From assembly GCA_030248215.1 (NCBI GenBank), contig JASANG010002344.1:108143-172142 (forward strand): a stretch of DNA of 64,000 nt. The letters run 5' to 3'. The DNA is from Enoplolaimus lenunculus (lineage: Eukaryota; Nematoda; Enoplea; Enoplida; Thoracostomopsidae). The notes under the pieces are model-generated. The model did no database searches. It was not told the DNA's origin and saw only the letters and a list, made by a program, of their open reading frames with translations. Both the position numbers and the translations under genes were made by a program. Below, piece after piece: positions 1 to 12,152 of this stretch; position 1 is the stretch's first letter; each line of letters opens with the position of its first letter.

Positions 1-319
1 TAGCAGATACGAAATCGGACAACTGTGCTGAATTTCGAATTGCTCTAACACCCATAGACTGGTTCAAAAGCTTCAACACCTATCGCCAACTGATGATTTG
101 TGCTGCACACATTTGAGAATAAGAGCTTTTGGTCCATATTCATGAATACGTTTAGCACCTATCACCATTGAGCGATAGGCTTTTAAACTGGCAAGCTTCA
201 GTGATATCTCAAAATTTGAACAGACATGGGTATTAAAAGCAAAAATGTAAATTTCTAAGCTCATCATTTGCTTGTTCGAAAGTTACAAAACTTAGCAGCA
301 ACTGGTGATACGTGCTACA

Positions 320-835
320 CAGCGGCGGATCCAGAAATTTCTGGTGGGGAGATACACATGTGGAAAATGTTAAGTTTTGGCACAGTTCATACATATTTTT
401 ACGCATATAAATACAGCCGCAATCACAAACACTGGCCCATGTAAAGAACAGGTCCCTCCCAATTTCCTAAGCAATATCCCAATTTCCCAAAACCCTAATT
501 TCCCAGCTATATAACAATATTACTAAAAGCGGCAAAAAATTAATACCGAGACTTGCCGAAACCTCACATCCCTGCCCGACACTTGAGAAACTCGCTCGCA
601 GTGCCTGAGCAGACAGAGGTGGGGACTCCACCCAAACTCGTGAGCGAGAATTTAAAACTTATCAAAGCACATAGAAAATTAATTGTGCTGAGTTTTGGGC
701 GAAGCCCCTAAATAACTGTGAAATTGATATCGGAATGAAAATTCGCATTGTAAGTTCGATTTCAAGCCTGAAAAAATTTATATTCGGCAGCCGGTGGGGG
801 GATGCATCCCCCATCCCCCCTTGGAACGGCCCTTG
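320..835. mobile_element. Non-autonomous hAT element, CAGCGGCGGATCC type
   Basis: Starts CAGCGGCGGATCCAG and ends with GGAACGGCCCTTG. It is flanked by a perfect 8-bp target duplication, GTGCTACA (312-319 and 836-843). That TSD length and the CAG..TG termini are typical of hAT elements. There is no transposase coding, so it is a passenger copy. Confidence 0.8.
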
Positions 836-1404
836 GTGCTACACACATTTGAGAATACGGGCAAAACGATTACATTTTTTACTACCACATTGTTTACTAG
901 CTTGATCATTACCGGATACTATCACAAATTGTTGATCCTATTTTCCTGCAGTTTGATATGATCTGCATGCTGTAAAAGCAATCCATGACGCAACGTATAA
1001 GCAGTGCGATTTAGGTTGAAACCCTGTTTACACATGTACGGTTTCGCAGCGAGAACATGCAGCTGCAATTCCATTGCAATTTGTCTAAAACCCTTCTCCA
1101 GAAAACTTTCCGCCACTAGTAGTACCTACACGCGCTAACTGCAAATAATAGGCCTTGACAGTTCTAGCATGACTTCTAGCTGCTTTAATATGGAAATACG
1201 CAGTAATGTAGAATATACCATTAAAATTTATGTTTTTATTTTTATTGATTTTCTTTAGTAGCGCCACAACGGCAGCTTAGTCCGCGGTAATAATGGTTAG
1301 CTTGCACGGCAAACAAGTTGCGTTTTATGTATCAGCTTTTGTTCTGCAGTAGCCTGCGCAAATGTTTTGAAGTTTGGTAATTTGGTTATAATTTTATACA
1401 CGTA
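836..1404. other. Non-coding 5' flank of the first + strand gene
   Basis: Unique-looking AT-rich sequence between a hAT MITE and the first predicted ATG. It must hold the 5' UTR and promoter of the gene if exon 1 is right. I see no convincing TATA box or initiator. Confidence 0.4.
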
Positions 1405-4400
1405 ATGTTTCGTTATGAGGCAACGTCAGATTTGAATGAGATTTTAGAACCTGATCCAGGTGCTGTTTGCAAAGTCACTGTCTTCAATCCAGAAGATCAA
1501 AGTGAAAGTAAGCAGAGAGCTGAGTTTGTCTTTTATACACTTGATTCAATTTCGCCGTCAACGGGAATTTTATAATTCAAATTGTATTCAGATAAGACGA
1601 ACGCGTAGGTAATGTGCGGGGGCGTTTAGAATGCGTAATCTGCTTACTTCTAGAGCGAAATTTATACACATACTCCCGAAATGAAAAATCCTGGCTGGTA
1701 ACTAATCTGGTTACGGTAACGGTACAAATATGCATACTAGTGGCGCCTGCACTGGCGTGTTACACTGGCTTCTCCACAGCGGGGGCCCCCAGCACTTTTC
1801 GAATTTTTCATTTTCCCCCGGCGAAAATTCTGCCGCCCACCGGAAAGGCCCCCCCGGCGAATCTTTGGCCGCCCCCTCAGCAATTTTTTTTGCTTCTTTT
1901 GAGGCTTACATTAGGCAAAATATGATTTTAACTAATACAATTCAATAATGAACTGAAAAAAGCACAATTATATAATGACTGTTTCAGGGCATACAGCATT
2001 CGAAAGTACCTTGCAGCAGCAAGTTCAACCCGACAGAGCCTTATGATAAACTGAAGCTATGACTAATATATAAAATATATATTACTCACAGTTTCAATTA
2101 TAGATATTGTGCTTCTTTCAACTTCTGGCTAAGTTGTTAGTAATATTAGTTAAAATTATTGTTGTTAGCGTTTGCGGGGAATTTTTGTCATGTTGAGCGA
2201 TGAGTAATCTTCAGTTGAGTTTGAAACAAAACTGCCCCCAGCAAAATCAGCTGCCCCCCAGGAAACTCCTAGTGGGAACCCCCATGAAACGCCCCCCGGC
2301 GGAAATTTTCAAGCTGTGGAGAAGCCAGTTACATGCGGATGTATGGAAGCAAAGAATAATCTCATGCTGATGCTGCACATCGGTAAAATCGCTGCTGCAT
2401 ATGTAGTGCCTTCATATGCAGCAGCAGTAAAACATGGAAGAACCAAGATACATGTGTATAATGTTGAGATTTTTATAAGGCATAAAAACAGAAAATCTCA
2501 GCAGTTGATTATGAGGCCGCGTGGCTCAGTGGATAGCGCGCTGGACTGATAATCTGTCGACCGAGTTCGAATCCTCATGGGAGCGTCCCTCATTTTCAAC
2601 TGCTGAGAACTCTGAAGTAAAAACTGTCGCACCGTAGCCCGCCCAGCTTATCACACGGGGTTGAGGCCAGAGGGTGTTGGGCTGGGGCCTTACGGTGTTG
2701 TGAAGAAGACCAGAAAAAAATCAGTTCTGCAAATGGTGAAAAATTTTAGTGAGTTGTCCGTACTTAGATTTTTGGTTTCGCTTAAATCTGTTACTTCTAC
2801 TTGAGTCTGCTGAGTATTTAGATTAAATTTAAGGTTGAAATAATGGCACGAGTTAAATTTACATCAACAGATATGAAGCTGAGAAGGTCAGGCGCGTAGC
2901 CAGTGGGACCTTGGACGTTGTTGCTGGGGTAAAAAGCTCATACCGCTCGGCCAAAGTCCCTTTCCATACTTTATTTGTCTCCCTGTTCAAGTCACCCATT
3001 GAGATGTTGCCCCAGGTTGAATGTTTTGAGCATTAAAGTTTATTTTTTTTGGACGCCAAACTGTTTTTTGCATAAATTTTCAGTTAAACCGCTGGCCACG
3101 TTTGCAGCATCCCCCTCGATCGGCCACAGCGAATGCCCATAGGTGTGTAGTGGAGGTGGGGACCCCAATCCATGATCCAAAAAATATTTTGCCAGTGGTA
3201 CAAAAAGTTTTGTGCAATATATACTTTTCATGACGTCGGATCTGGGCGTTCCGGGGATCGAATCACCTTTCCTAACCAATACAACTTTTTAGTTTAAATT
3301 TTTGTTTCATACGAACCAAACTTGAACAGTTAGACCTGGATGATTCAGCCCTAGCGTTGGGAAACCAAGGTTTCCATACAAATGACCTCAAAAATATGCA
3401 TCATTTTTATTTCAGATAGTCGAAGGGAAATTGACCAAGATGTATTCTGTCGAGTGTTTCTGAAAAAGTCAACACGATGTACTAATAACTGCCTTTCGCT
3501 GCTGTTGTCACCCAATAGGTCTGTCAGTCATTCAAAGATAAAACCGATAGTAGATGCTGCGTGTAACATATCAGAACAATCTTCTAATGCTGTAACAAAC
3601 TCTCCAAAACAGCATATAACCGGTGGCACTGATTATCACTCTCCATCTACTATTGCAACGTCTCTCACGTCTTTACTTTCGCCACCGTTGCTGAAAATAT
3701 GTGCCGGTATTACGACTGATACAACATCTATGTGCCGTGCAAACGACAGAATTGGTGTATGTTCAGAAAAGGTGCACGTTTCAGATGCGGAAAAAAGTTT
3801 GTCAGAGAAATGTCGCACATGCGCAACATCCAGCTTGATGAATAGTGAACGATATCGGTCAGAAGTAACGTTTGGAATGGCTGTGCCATCTTCAGATGGC
3901 TCTTCAGCTAACGGAGGAGAACAAAATGCAGAATCAAACGTTTCGACCGGCAGTATTAGTTTGAAGTTAACAAAAGTTGTAAAGCGAAAGATAAAACACA
4001 ACAACACTGAGAGAACAAATGTCCATGGAACAGAATTAGGTATTAAGGGAGCGGGATTTCGTCGAAAATCTTCAAAAAGTTCACTTGACAATAATGTGAA
4101 TGGCACTTATTGTGACTTGGATTGCGACAGAAGTAATGTAGGTGACAACGGGGATTTTGGCGAGGATGATTTAAGTGGTGCCAATGCTGAAAACCTGCTT
4201 CAAAATGATGAACCTCCAGCTAAACGATACCTTGGAGAAAGTTGGCAACAAGCAATTCTTAAGTCAATTGGATCAGACCTGTCGTTCGCCATGGATGAAA
4301 ATTGTGGTAGTGTGAGTTCAAATGTTTCAAAAAATGGGACTATAAATGATAGCCGTTCACATTATCCGGATGTTGCCGGCGAAGTGAATGTTCAGCTATC

Positions 4401-7400
4401 ACCAAATGCTTGCGAGCTTGAACAAACGTCTGCAGAGACGAAAAAAATTGCTACATCATCGAAGAGAACTCGTGAGGGAACAGATAAACCTGGCCCTAAG
4501 TCGAAGAAAATGTCCAGACCGGTAGCGTCTTCAACAAAAAGTGTAACAGCCGGAAAACGAGTTGTTAGTAGTTCAACTGCTAATGCTGCGAAAGAATGCC
4601 CATCAGAATCAAAAATGAATATGTTTCCAAAAATTCCAAAGCGAACAGAAAAAAGTTCTAGTCTACGAGATGTTGATACATCACAAGCGCGACCTTGCCC
4701 GAAATCAAAGAAATTTAAAGTCGGCAATACTAAGCCAACTACTGAAAATTTGAATCAAGACATTGACGAAGGCTTTATATCTCATGGAACCAGAATGGGT
4801 GAGCTACAAACAAACAACCTGCAGATAAAGAAAACAGACAACCAAAAGAAAGCTATTAAATTAGCACAAAAAGCTGAAAAGTTATCGAAATTATTTGGAG
4901 AGCAAAAAACAGCAAGCAAAGAAGAATCAACAAAGTTGCTTTCTTTGGAACGAGAGCCTGTGTCCTGTTATAGTAACGAAACTGCATCCAGCGATTTGAA
5001 TACAAAACATAACGGGGCTGAGGTTCACAACAACCAGGTCGTTGCAGCTATAGCGACAAATAAGGTGCTTGCCGATTTTTACATGCATAAACTTATTTCT
5101 GCTGTAGCACGTATATATACATTTGTTCTTGTTTTATTTTACGGTTCAACAGTATATTCGGCTGCAGAAATTATTTGCACCCGACTTTAAGTTTTATTTT
5201 GCCGAACACAAACTTGTTTTTACGTGTAACAATCACGATCCAACTGGAATGCAAAACTTTGCCGCTGCAGGAACTGGAATTTGAAATATTTTTCATCACC
5301 AAATTAGAAAACTTGTCAAAAAATGGCTTAAGCGAATTTTAGCTATTTAATCATCAAGTTTTGCGGAAACACACCAGAAAGAGTTTAATAACAAAATCGA
5401 AGTAAGTGCAAAAACCCACATTTCGAAATAGCACTTTTTAAAAGACAAAGTTTCCAATACTTTAAATGATTATGAATAATTTGTCACAAAACCGTAAAAG
5501 TTCCGGTTCCTGTTCTTTCAATGCAGGAACAGATCAGGAAAAATTTTTTTGCAGGAATTCCGACCAGAACAGAAATTCCGGTTGAACCGTGGTACGCACT
5601 ACGTACTGGGTTTTCTACCGGAACCGGATATATATTGAAAAAACCTTTATAGGCTGAAAAAATTATTTTTATCGCTTAACCGAATCCAGCAATGTTCGAC
5701 AATATACTTACGTATTTTCAATTAAAGTGCTCATCTCAATTGAAACTTATTGCTATCGGAACAGAATTTTGTAACTACGTAGTACGTAACAGGTTACGGA
5801 TATGTTCCAGCCTTTATTAGTATATATTTGAGTCGTGCAAATGTATATGTTTACTGAATTAAGAGTAGGTATGGTTTCTATGGATGTCTTGGGACCAGGG
5901 TGAATGGGCCGAGTGTGTAATCGGAATCGGATCTAATGGAGCATCTGTGTTACAATGGTCGGGCTAATGTAAAAAATGTGCCTAACCACCCACTATTAAC
6001 TGCTTTTTTGATTTGCGCTTGGGGGATTTGTAGTAAAGTACGTGCATCTCGCATGGTTCAAACGAATATTAGTTTCAGCGGATACTGAAACCATATAGTT
6101 AATTTTTTGCTTGATGTTTATCTTTAGGGTACCCGTCCTACACCTGAGCTGCCAAATGTTCACATTGGTCTGCAGTTACACGAATTCCGATCGCGAACGC
6201 ATGCATGTGCTCGTCTATACGTCAATGCATCTCGATCGTTTAAATTGCCTCCTCGTGACCCTGGAGATCCTTTAAGAGGATTGTTTCAACCGTCTGGAGT
6301 AGATGATTTTTTCGCTAATTTAAGCTGTAAAGTATCAAAACCGATGTGGCAGTTTCGAGCAGCTGATTGTCACCATTCGCTAAGTTCTACCTCTGCAATG
6401 ACTACAACTCCAAATTTGAGCTTCGGTAGTGTTTTGGACCCAGACCGACCGAGATTTAAGCATCGCGCTGCGTTTCGGCAATTTAGCGTTCCGCAAGCTT
6501 ATATGAAAAAGGACAAAAAGTGAGTTTAATAGGGTTTTATTGGGCTGCTGGCGAGTATGGCAGGGCAAGCCTATACCAATACCACGGGGAGATTAGTTAA
6601 GGTTTTGACGGTTTTACGGTTTGACAGCAAAAAGTTAATGTCGCAGTTTCGATTAATTTATGTCGGGCTAAATCGAAATATTTAGCTGTGTCAGCGAATT
6701 ACTTTGTGTTCCTTTCAAAGTTAAATACAAAACGCTGGAGTGTAATTTTTCTTTGTGCTTTTAAGGTTCTTGTGCCTTAGTTGCATATATAATGTATATT
6801 TTACCGGAACCGGAAGTGCAGAAAATTACCGGAGACGGAACCGGAAATAGGAAAACACATGCCACTCAAAAATTCGTTTTAATTTTCTTTTTTGCAAGAT
6901 TATTGGTGAAATAACTCAATTTATCTGCTGCATTTTAGATTTTCGTAATCCGCGGATGCGATATCTACCTTCGATGTTTTATTTTTGGCGATTGTCAAAG
7001 TTTGTATAATATACTAATTTTTTATCGTCATTTTTTACCAAAATATCTTAATTTCCACCGAATTTTAATAAGTTATCGGAATCGGAACAGGAAGGTGAAA
7101 AATACGTCAACTGGAATTCCGCTACACGGATTTTATTTAATAATTTCAGGAAGATTAAGGATGAGTTTAATCTGTGCGATTACGATATTCAAAAAATGCG
7201 TGAGCGAATGGTGCGGGAAAAGGCGTCAGATTCGGAGCTACGCAAATATGAGGTTAGTATAAACAGGAGATTGTGTGCCAAATTGTTAAGTCCGTCAAAC
7301 AAAGCAGTATAGGCACAGATATTATGTGATCGCTGGTGTTTTTGTAATGGCACGATAACAACTTAATTATTTGGATTTTTTATGCTTTTATGCCCAAATT

Positions 7401-10339
7401 GTTTTTTATGTTTTTGTTAATGTATATATCTTTTGAGAATTGTTTTAGTCAATGAACGAAGAAAACATTGGCTATGCGTCTCTCTCGTTGATTCATATCT
7501 TTCTTCATGGACATCAAGCAATTTTTGGAGCAATTCAGAATCCGAAGCAAGATGTAAGTTGTTCTCTGTTATTTTGAATTATACCTAGACCTCGGTGCGA
7601 GCAAAGAGAAAATTAACCATACCCAACCGAGTGTACTCATGCATAAAGAGAATAAGCATAGCTTATTGAGCAAACCGTCCGTCTGTCCGTCCGAAAAGAA
7701 TCTCAGGAACGGCTGAACCGATTTTGATAAACGTATTTTTGTTTCAAAGCCAACTATCCTGGGGTGTTAACCTTGCATTGTGGTTTTAAATTTTTAAACC
7801 GCTTATTAGCTACAGGCTAATTTGCATAATTAATTAAGCCTAAATTAGGACTTTCTACATTATTTCACTAATTATTACAGATAGAAGCGATATAATTTCA
7901 GCATTAAAGGGTTTTTGGGTGCGAGAAATCTGCATAAATTGTTTACAAACCTCGAAAACCGATCATTGAGTAGTTAGCTAATAGATAATTTGCATATTAT
8001 CAAAGTTTATAAGCCTAAATTAGGACATTTTACAATATTTCACCATTAAGGTTAAAAGCAATATAATTTCAGCTACTAAAGGGTTTTCAAGTGCGAAGAA
8101 TTTGAATGAATTGTGTACAAACCTCTAAAACCGATATTTGAATAGTTAGCTAATAACTAATTTGCATATTAGCTTAATTGACAAGGCAAAAGTAGGACTT
8201 TTTAAATTATTTCAATAATTATATATTAGGGTTTACTGAAGGTTTTTGGGTGCGAGGAATCTGAATAAATTGTCTACAAACCTTCAAATCCGATTGTCGA
8301 ATAATTAACTAATAGCTAATTTGCATATTTGCTTAATTGATAAGCCTAAATAACGGCTTTTTAAATTATTTCTCAAATTATTAGGGATACTGAAGGGTTT
8401 TTGATTGCGAGGAATCTAAATAAATTGTTTACAAACATCCAAAACCAATAAATGAATAGTTGTTTAGTTTTTAATCTGGTTGTGCCCTGGTTTGTAAGTA
8501 AGCAAAGCAAACCCCGTATCGTAAATGTCAGCTTAGCATTACACAATTCATTTGTAGACGCTTGCCGGTCGTGTTGGTCCCCTGGACGCGAACTCTATTG
8601 AGCATTGGTACTCGAAAATGACACCATTCGCTCGACGAATCTTTGAATTACGAACAAAAAGGCCTCTGCGTTTACTCATACCACCAAGCGGCGGATCAGG
8701 AGTAAACCTAAACTCATGGCAGTCGAAAGAGCTATGCCGTGGTGAATTTTACTCCTCTATTTATGTGTACGCGTACAGTCAACGGTATGCCGCCAAACCG
8801 ACTAACACTGCTAAGATGGCTTCTGTCGAAGACAAACTGCCTCCGATGAGTTATACAAAGATTGGAAACTCGTCGGCAAAGCTTGAAGGTATTTTCGCGG
8901 ACACGCTTACAAAACTTATTTCAATTAAAAGCTGTCGTAGTTTTGCAAGAAATGGTGGTTATCGGCCGCCGCCGCCGCCACATGTGTATAGCATGTCTGT
9001 AAAGCCGGACTTTGCTACAATCGCTCCTGTCGAGGAAAGCCCTGTACTTACGAATGTGTCTTGTTCGAATACAAGGAATACTGCTTGTGATTATGGTGCT
9101 AGTTCAGAATTGGATAAGTTTATTGTCGGCACACGACGGCGACGGGATGCTTTTAGTATGCCACACGAACCATCTCAACGTAGATGGTCAGAATATGACG
9201 CTACACTGCCGCATCATCAAAGTAGAGGTGCTCAAAACGATTTTCCACAGTGCGACCAATATATAACTTCAGAATTTCAGGAAGGTTATCAGTGTAATAC
9301 GGGGCTTACTGAGCCTGACCGGTTTGCCGGTTCTCGTAATGCTTTGGCTGGAGCTCGTAACTACCGTAACATTAATTGGAATCGGCATTGTTTGTCAAAC
9401 TCAGAGATTTTACGCGATAGTAATACTAGACCTGCACTGCAATCGGGTCAGAGACAGTATAGCGAACTGAATTTACGAACCCCGTTAAGCAACGCCCCTC
9501 CATTGTACCAAGACGAAAGATACGATATGCAATATATGCGTGAACATTTTAGTCAATCCTCTGATCCAACTTCTTATGGGGTCAGCACCAACTGGCCTAA
9601 CAATGCTCCAGGTTCTCAAAGTAGTAGTAATAGTAGTAGGCAAATTGACCAGTCGAAATGTGGCCCTGGTTCAGGATTTATCGATAAATATGGCTACCGA
9701 ACTGGACTGAGAGACTCACCGCAAACGTGTTTTGGATTCGGGGGATCATCAGATGTGGATCTGAACAAATATGGCGACACATTTGCTTGTAACACCACAG
9801 CACAACCTAATCAGCTAAGTTATAAAAATGAACATTATCGTCATGCGGAATACAACCGCACGCAAGAGCATCGAAATTATCACGAGTATTTTCAGAATAT
9901 CGAGTACAATACCGACGTTGGGCAAATGCACCATTCATCAAACAGCAGACATACTTATACAAGCAAACAATGGGCAATCGACCAAGCAAACAGTTCTATA
10001 GCATTTGCAGATACGAGCAATGCTTATCCAGAAACACCTTACGATGATAGTCGAATTCGGGTTTCTCCAAGCACGTATCTCAATGATGATTTGCAGTCGG
10101 GATTTTTAGCAAACAGCAGTATTAAGGCAGAACACAGCAAAGCTATGATGGTGCGAAACGAGCGACGGGTATCCGACTTTGGTGACGGTGAACGTGTACT
10201 GGTTTCAGTTTCAAAGGGAAGGCTTTCTGGTTGTTCGGGCCCTGTTAACGCACCAGCTGACTCAACCAGCGACGGTCCAGAATTATTAGGATCTCTGGGA
10301 CAATATGATGACCTGAGAAAGTCGTACACTGAATTGTAA
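1405..10339 (+). CDS. Unrecognised Ser/Asn-rich, probably nuclear protein, six exons
   Basis: Predicted exons: 1405-1507, 3416-5064, 6128-6519, 7150-7252, 7449-7553, 8558-10339. All introns are GT-AG and the phases agree, giving 4134 nt and 1377 aa. I do not recognise the family. Exon 2 (about residues 35-584) is low-complexity, rich in Ser, Asn and Lys, with basic clusters such as KVVKRKIKH and KPGPKSKK that suggest a nuclear protein. Exons 3-5 and the start of exon 6 (about residues 585-830) look like the conserved core, with ordered, mixed-composition sequence such as LPNVHIGLQLHEF, IGYASLSLIHIFLHGHQAIF and HWYSKMTPFARRIFEL. The rest of exon 6 is again low-complexity, rich in Ser, Asn, Tyr and Gln, with a five-proline run before HVYSM. 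The start is the first ATG of an exon whose donor phase fits exon 2; an upstream coding exon cannot be excluded. The TAA stop overlaps a consensus donor (GTAAGT, 10336-10341), so the C-terminus may be wrong. AATAAA at 10692 would suit termination here. Confidence 0.75.
1765..2328. mobile_element. TIR-bearing non-autonomous transposon in intron 1
   Basis: The ends are inverted copies: CTGGCTTCTCCACAGC at the left, GCTGTGGAGAAGCCAG at the right. TTACA is repeated outside both ends (760-764 with 2329-2333). The termini are followed by G/C runs rich in CCCCC and GGCGGAAATTTT. No coding sequence. Superfamily uncertain. Confidence 0.7.
2496..2608 (+). repeat. tRNA-like sequence framed by a 13-bp inverted repeat
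   Basis: A Pol III type A box (TGGCTCAGTGGATAGCGC) and B box (GAGTTCGAATCC) lie at tRNA spacing, with a GAT (Ile-like) anticodon position. The T-stem and acceptor pairing are poor, so it is probably not a working tRNA gene. TCTCAGCAGTTGA (2496-2508) is repeated inverted at 2596-2608, closing the tRNA-like part in a hairpin. A further 100 bp downstream ends in an A-rich tract near 2715, as in tRNA-derived SINEs. Confidence 0.6.
6799..7125. mobile_element. Degenerate CCGG-rich MITE in intron 3
   Basis: Diverged relative of the CAGGGTGCAACCGG family. The internal landmarks of that family are present in order (ACCGGAACCGGAAG, TTTGCAAGATTATTGGTGAAATAA, ATCTACCTTCGATG, AAAATATCTTAATTTCCACCG), but the terminal CAGGG/CCCTG are lost. 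An old copy. Confidence 0.6.
7578..8520. repeat. Satellite-like tandem repeats in intron 5
   Basis: After a transposon-like leader containing GTCCGTCTGTCCGTCC, units of about 150-180 bp repeat roughly four times. Each carries AGTTAGCTAATAGCTAATTT, AAATTAGGACTTTTT and GGTTTTTGGGTGCGAG. They are the same units as in the large array at 50.1-53.5 kb. The two loci are therefore one dispersed family. Confidence 0.8.
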
Positions 10340-11058
10340 GTAGTCAAAATAAGCAAACGTGCGCTCAGCTATAAGAAAGGGTTCAACAGGGCATTTGATA
10401 TAACGGCGGAAATTATATGATATTATGTCTTTGCTAGCGTTTTTATCCAAGGTCAAATTCTTAGGCATATTTTAATTCAGTTTGCGCTCCGCAGCGCAAA
10501 ACCAGAGGCTTTTCCGACCAAAACAAATTCGAATTATATACCTACTGCAGAAAATTGCACGTCTGTAATCTATATAATATTATATTAGACATGCCGCGGG
10601 TCCAGAGCCAGAAAAAGATCTACCAATCTGCTCGAATGCTGAATGAAAACGATTGCTAAAACGGCTTCACAAACACTCCAAAAATTTAGTCAATAAACGC
10701 ATTAACAGTAACTTCACAACATGGGAGCATCAAGAAAAAATGTCCCGTGATGCGATATGATAAAAACGATACCGTGCTCCCAGATTCATGCTTACGCAAG
10801 AGGTACATAAAATTTGAAATTTAGTGTATTTTGCTGGCCCCGGGACATCTCTAGTATGTATATATTAGCGCGCAGACTCAAATACCTCGTTTGTTTTCCT
10901 TTTGAAACAACATTTGCTCAATTCTGTCGAAAAAAGCCGTGACAAAATTCTTAGATTACTATCGACCTTGGTTTGTTCAACATATGGGGTTTCATACTCG
11001 TTGCAGGTCTTTTAATTGCAATTGTAAACGAATTGAATGCATGCGTACTTGTATATCA
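10340..11058. other. 3' flank of the first gene, no gene seen
   Basis: Unique-looking sequence. AATAAA at 10692 is a plausible polyadenylation signal for the gene ending at 10339. No repeat ends or coding stretch recognised. Confidence 0.4.
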
Positions 11059-11162
11059 GGGTTGTAACGGAATTCTGATTTTAGTCAAAACTTATGTTAC
11101 GATTCCGGCCAAATGGTAATCCTACAACGGAATTGCGAGTTTTTCGGTACATACGTAGCATG

Positions 11163-11970
11163 CAGGGTGCAACCGGAATTGCACTCTAAACGAGTTCCGA
11201 TTCCGATTGCACAATCAATCGGAATCGGAATTTTGAAATTTTAATGATACTTGTTGTGATACGTTGCATAAAAATTCTGTATTATTTATCTGTTGAATTG
11301 GTTTCGATGTGTTCACTTATCAATATTTTTTGATTGTAGGCAGGGTGCAACCGGAATTACAATTTAGCGGAACTGGAACCGGAATTTGAAAATTTTACCG
11401 GAACCGGAAAATGAAAAATGCATTTCACCAAAAATTTCATTTTAATCTTATTTTTTGCTCTATTATTTGTGAAATAACCTTAGTCGAACATAGGTTTTAT
11501 TTTATTTGTTGTATTTTAGATTTTCATCATCGACTGAAGTGAAATCCACCATCAATGGCTTATATTCGGAGTACAAGTGGCTTTCAAAAGAGATTCTTAA
11601 AAATTAGCAAAGTTAAGAAAACGGCCAAATTATAATACCGGAATTTTTAAATCCGGTAAAAATTTACCGGAACCGGAAGGTGAAAAAATGCCGGAACCGG
11701 AATTCCGGTTGCACCCTGATTGTAGGTTATTGTTCATGCGACCTTTTTGAAACCTGTTGTGAGTCAACAGACATCCTAAATCAATATTGTATTTGTCAAT
11801 ACAAACTATCCGTACAGTCACAAACTTTCTAGTTCAGATTCCGATTACACGGTACAAAACGGAACTAGATTATATCGGAATCGGAACAGCAAAGTTATAT
11901 CGGAAGCAGAATCGGAACTACAAATTTGGTGACTAGATTGTGCAATCGTAATCGGAATTCCGGTTGCACC
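11163..11970. mobile_element. hAT-like MITE (family 2) split by a younger MITE
   Basis: Starts CAGGGTGCAACCGGAATTGC and ends with a worn CCGGTTGCACC. Its body has the family landmarks CCGATTGCACAATC, GATACGTTGCATAAA and the 3' part ACGGAACTAGATTATA. It is interrupted by the element at 11341-11718. The empty site is visible in the sister copy near 36150 (AATTGATTGTAGATTAG). Confidence 0.8.
11341..11718. mobile_element. hAT-like MITE (family 1), nested
   Basis: Starts CAGGGTGCAACCGGAATT and ends CCGGTTGCACCCTG. The flanking 8-bp duplication ATTGTAGG is perfect. It lies inside the family-2 copy 11163-11970, so it is the younger of the two. Confidence 0.9.
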
Positions 11971-12152
11971 GTTATACAGTGCTTACAGAACTGAAAAAAT
12001 CTACATTATATCATTATAAACGCGGACTTAAACCTAACAAACATAAAAGATTATGATTTTATGAGATGGTTTTTCTCCAGCAAATTTTTCAAACATTAAC
12101 GCATGAGAGATAGAAGTTTCTTTTATCGGACGCACCAATATACGTCAACAAG

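Noticed and set aside
2513-2585. Functional tRNA-Ile (anticodon GAT)
   Set aside because: The T-stem and acceptor stem do not pair, so I keep it as a tRNA-like repeat and not as a gene.
3636-4727. Minus-strand open frames of 111-156 codons opposite exon 2 of the first gene
   Set aside because: Shadow frames of the coding exon; the plus strand has matching splice sites and phases.
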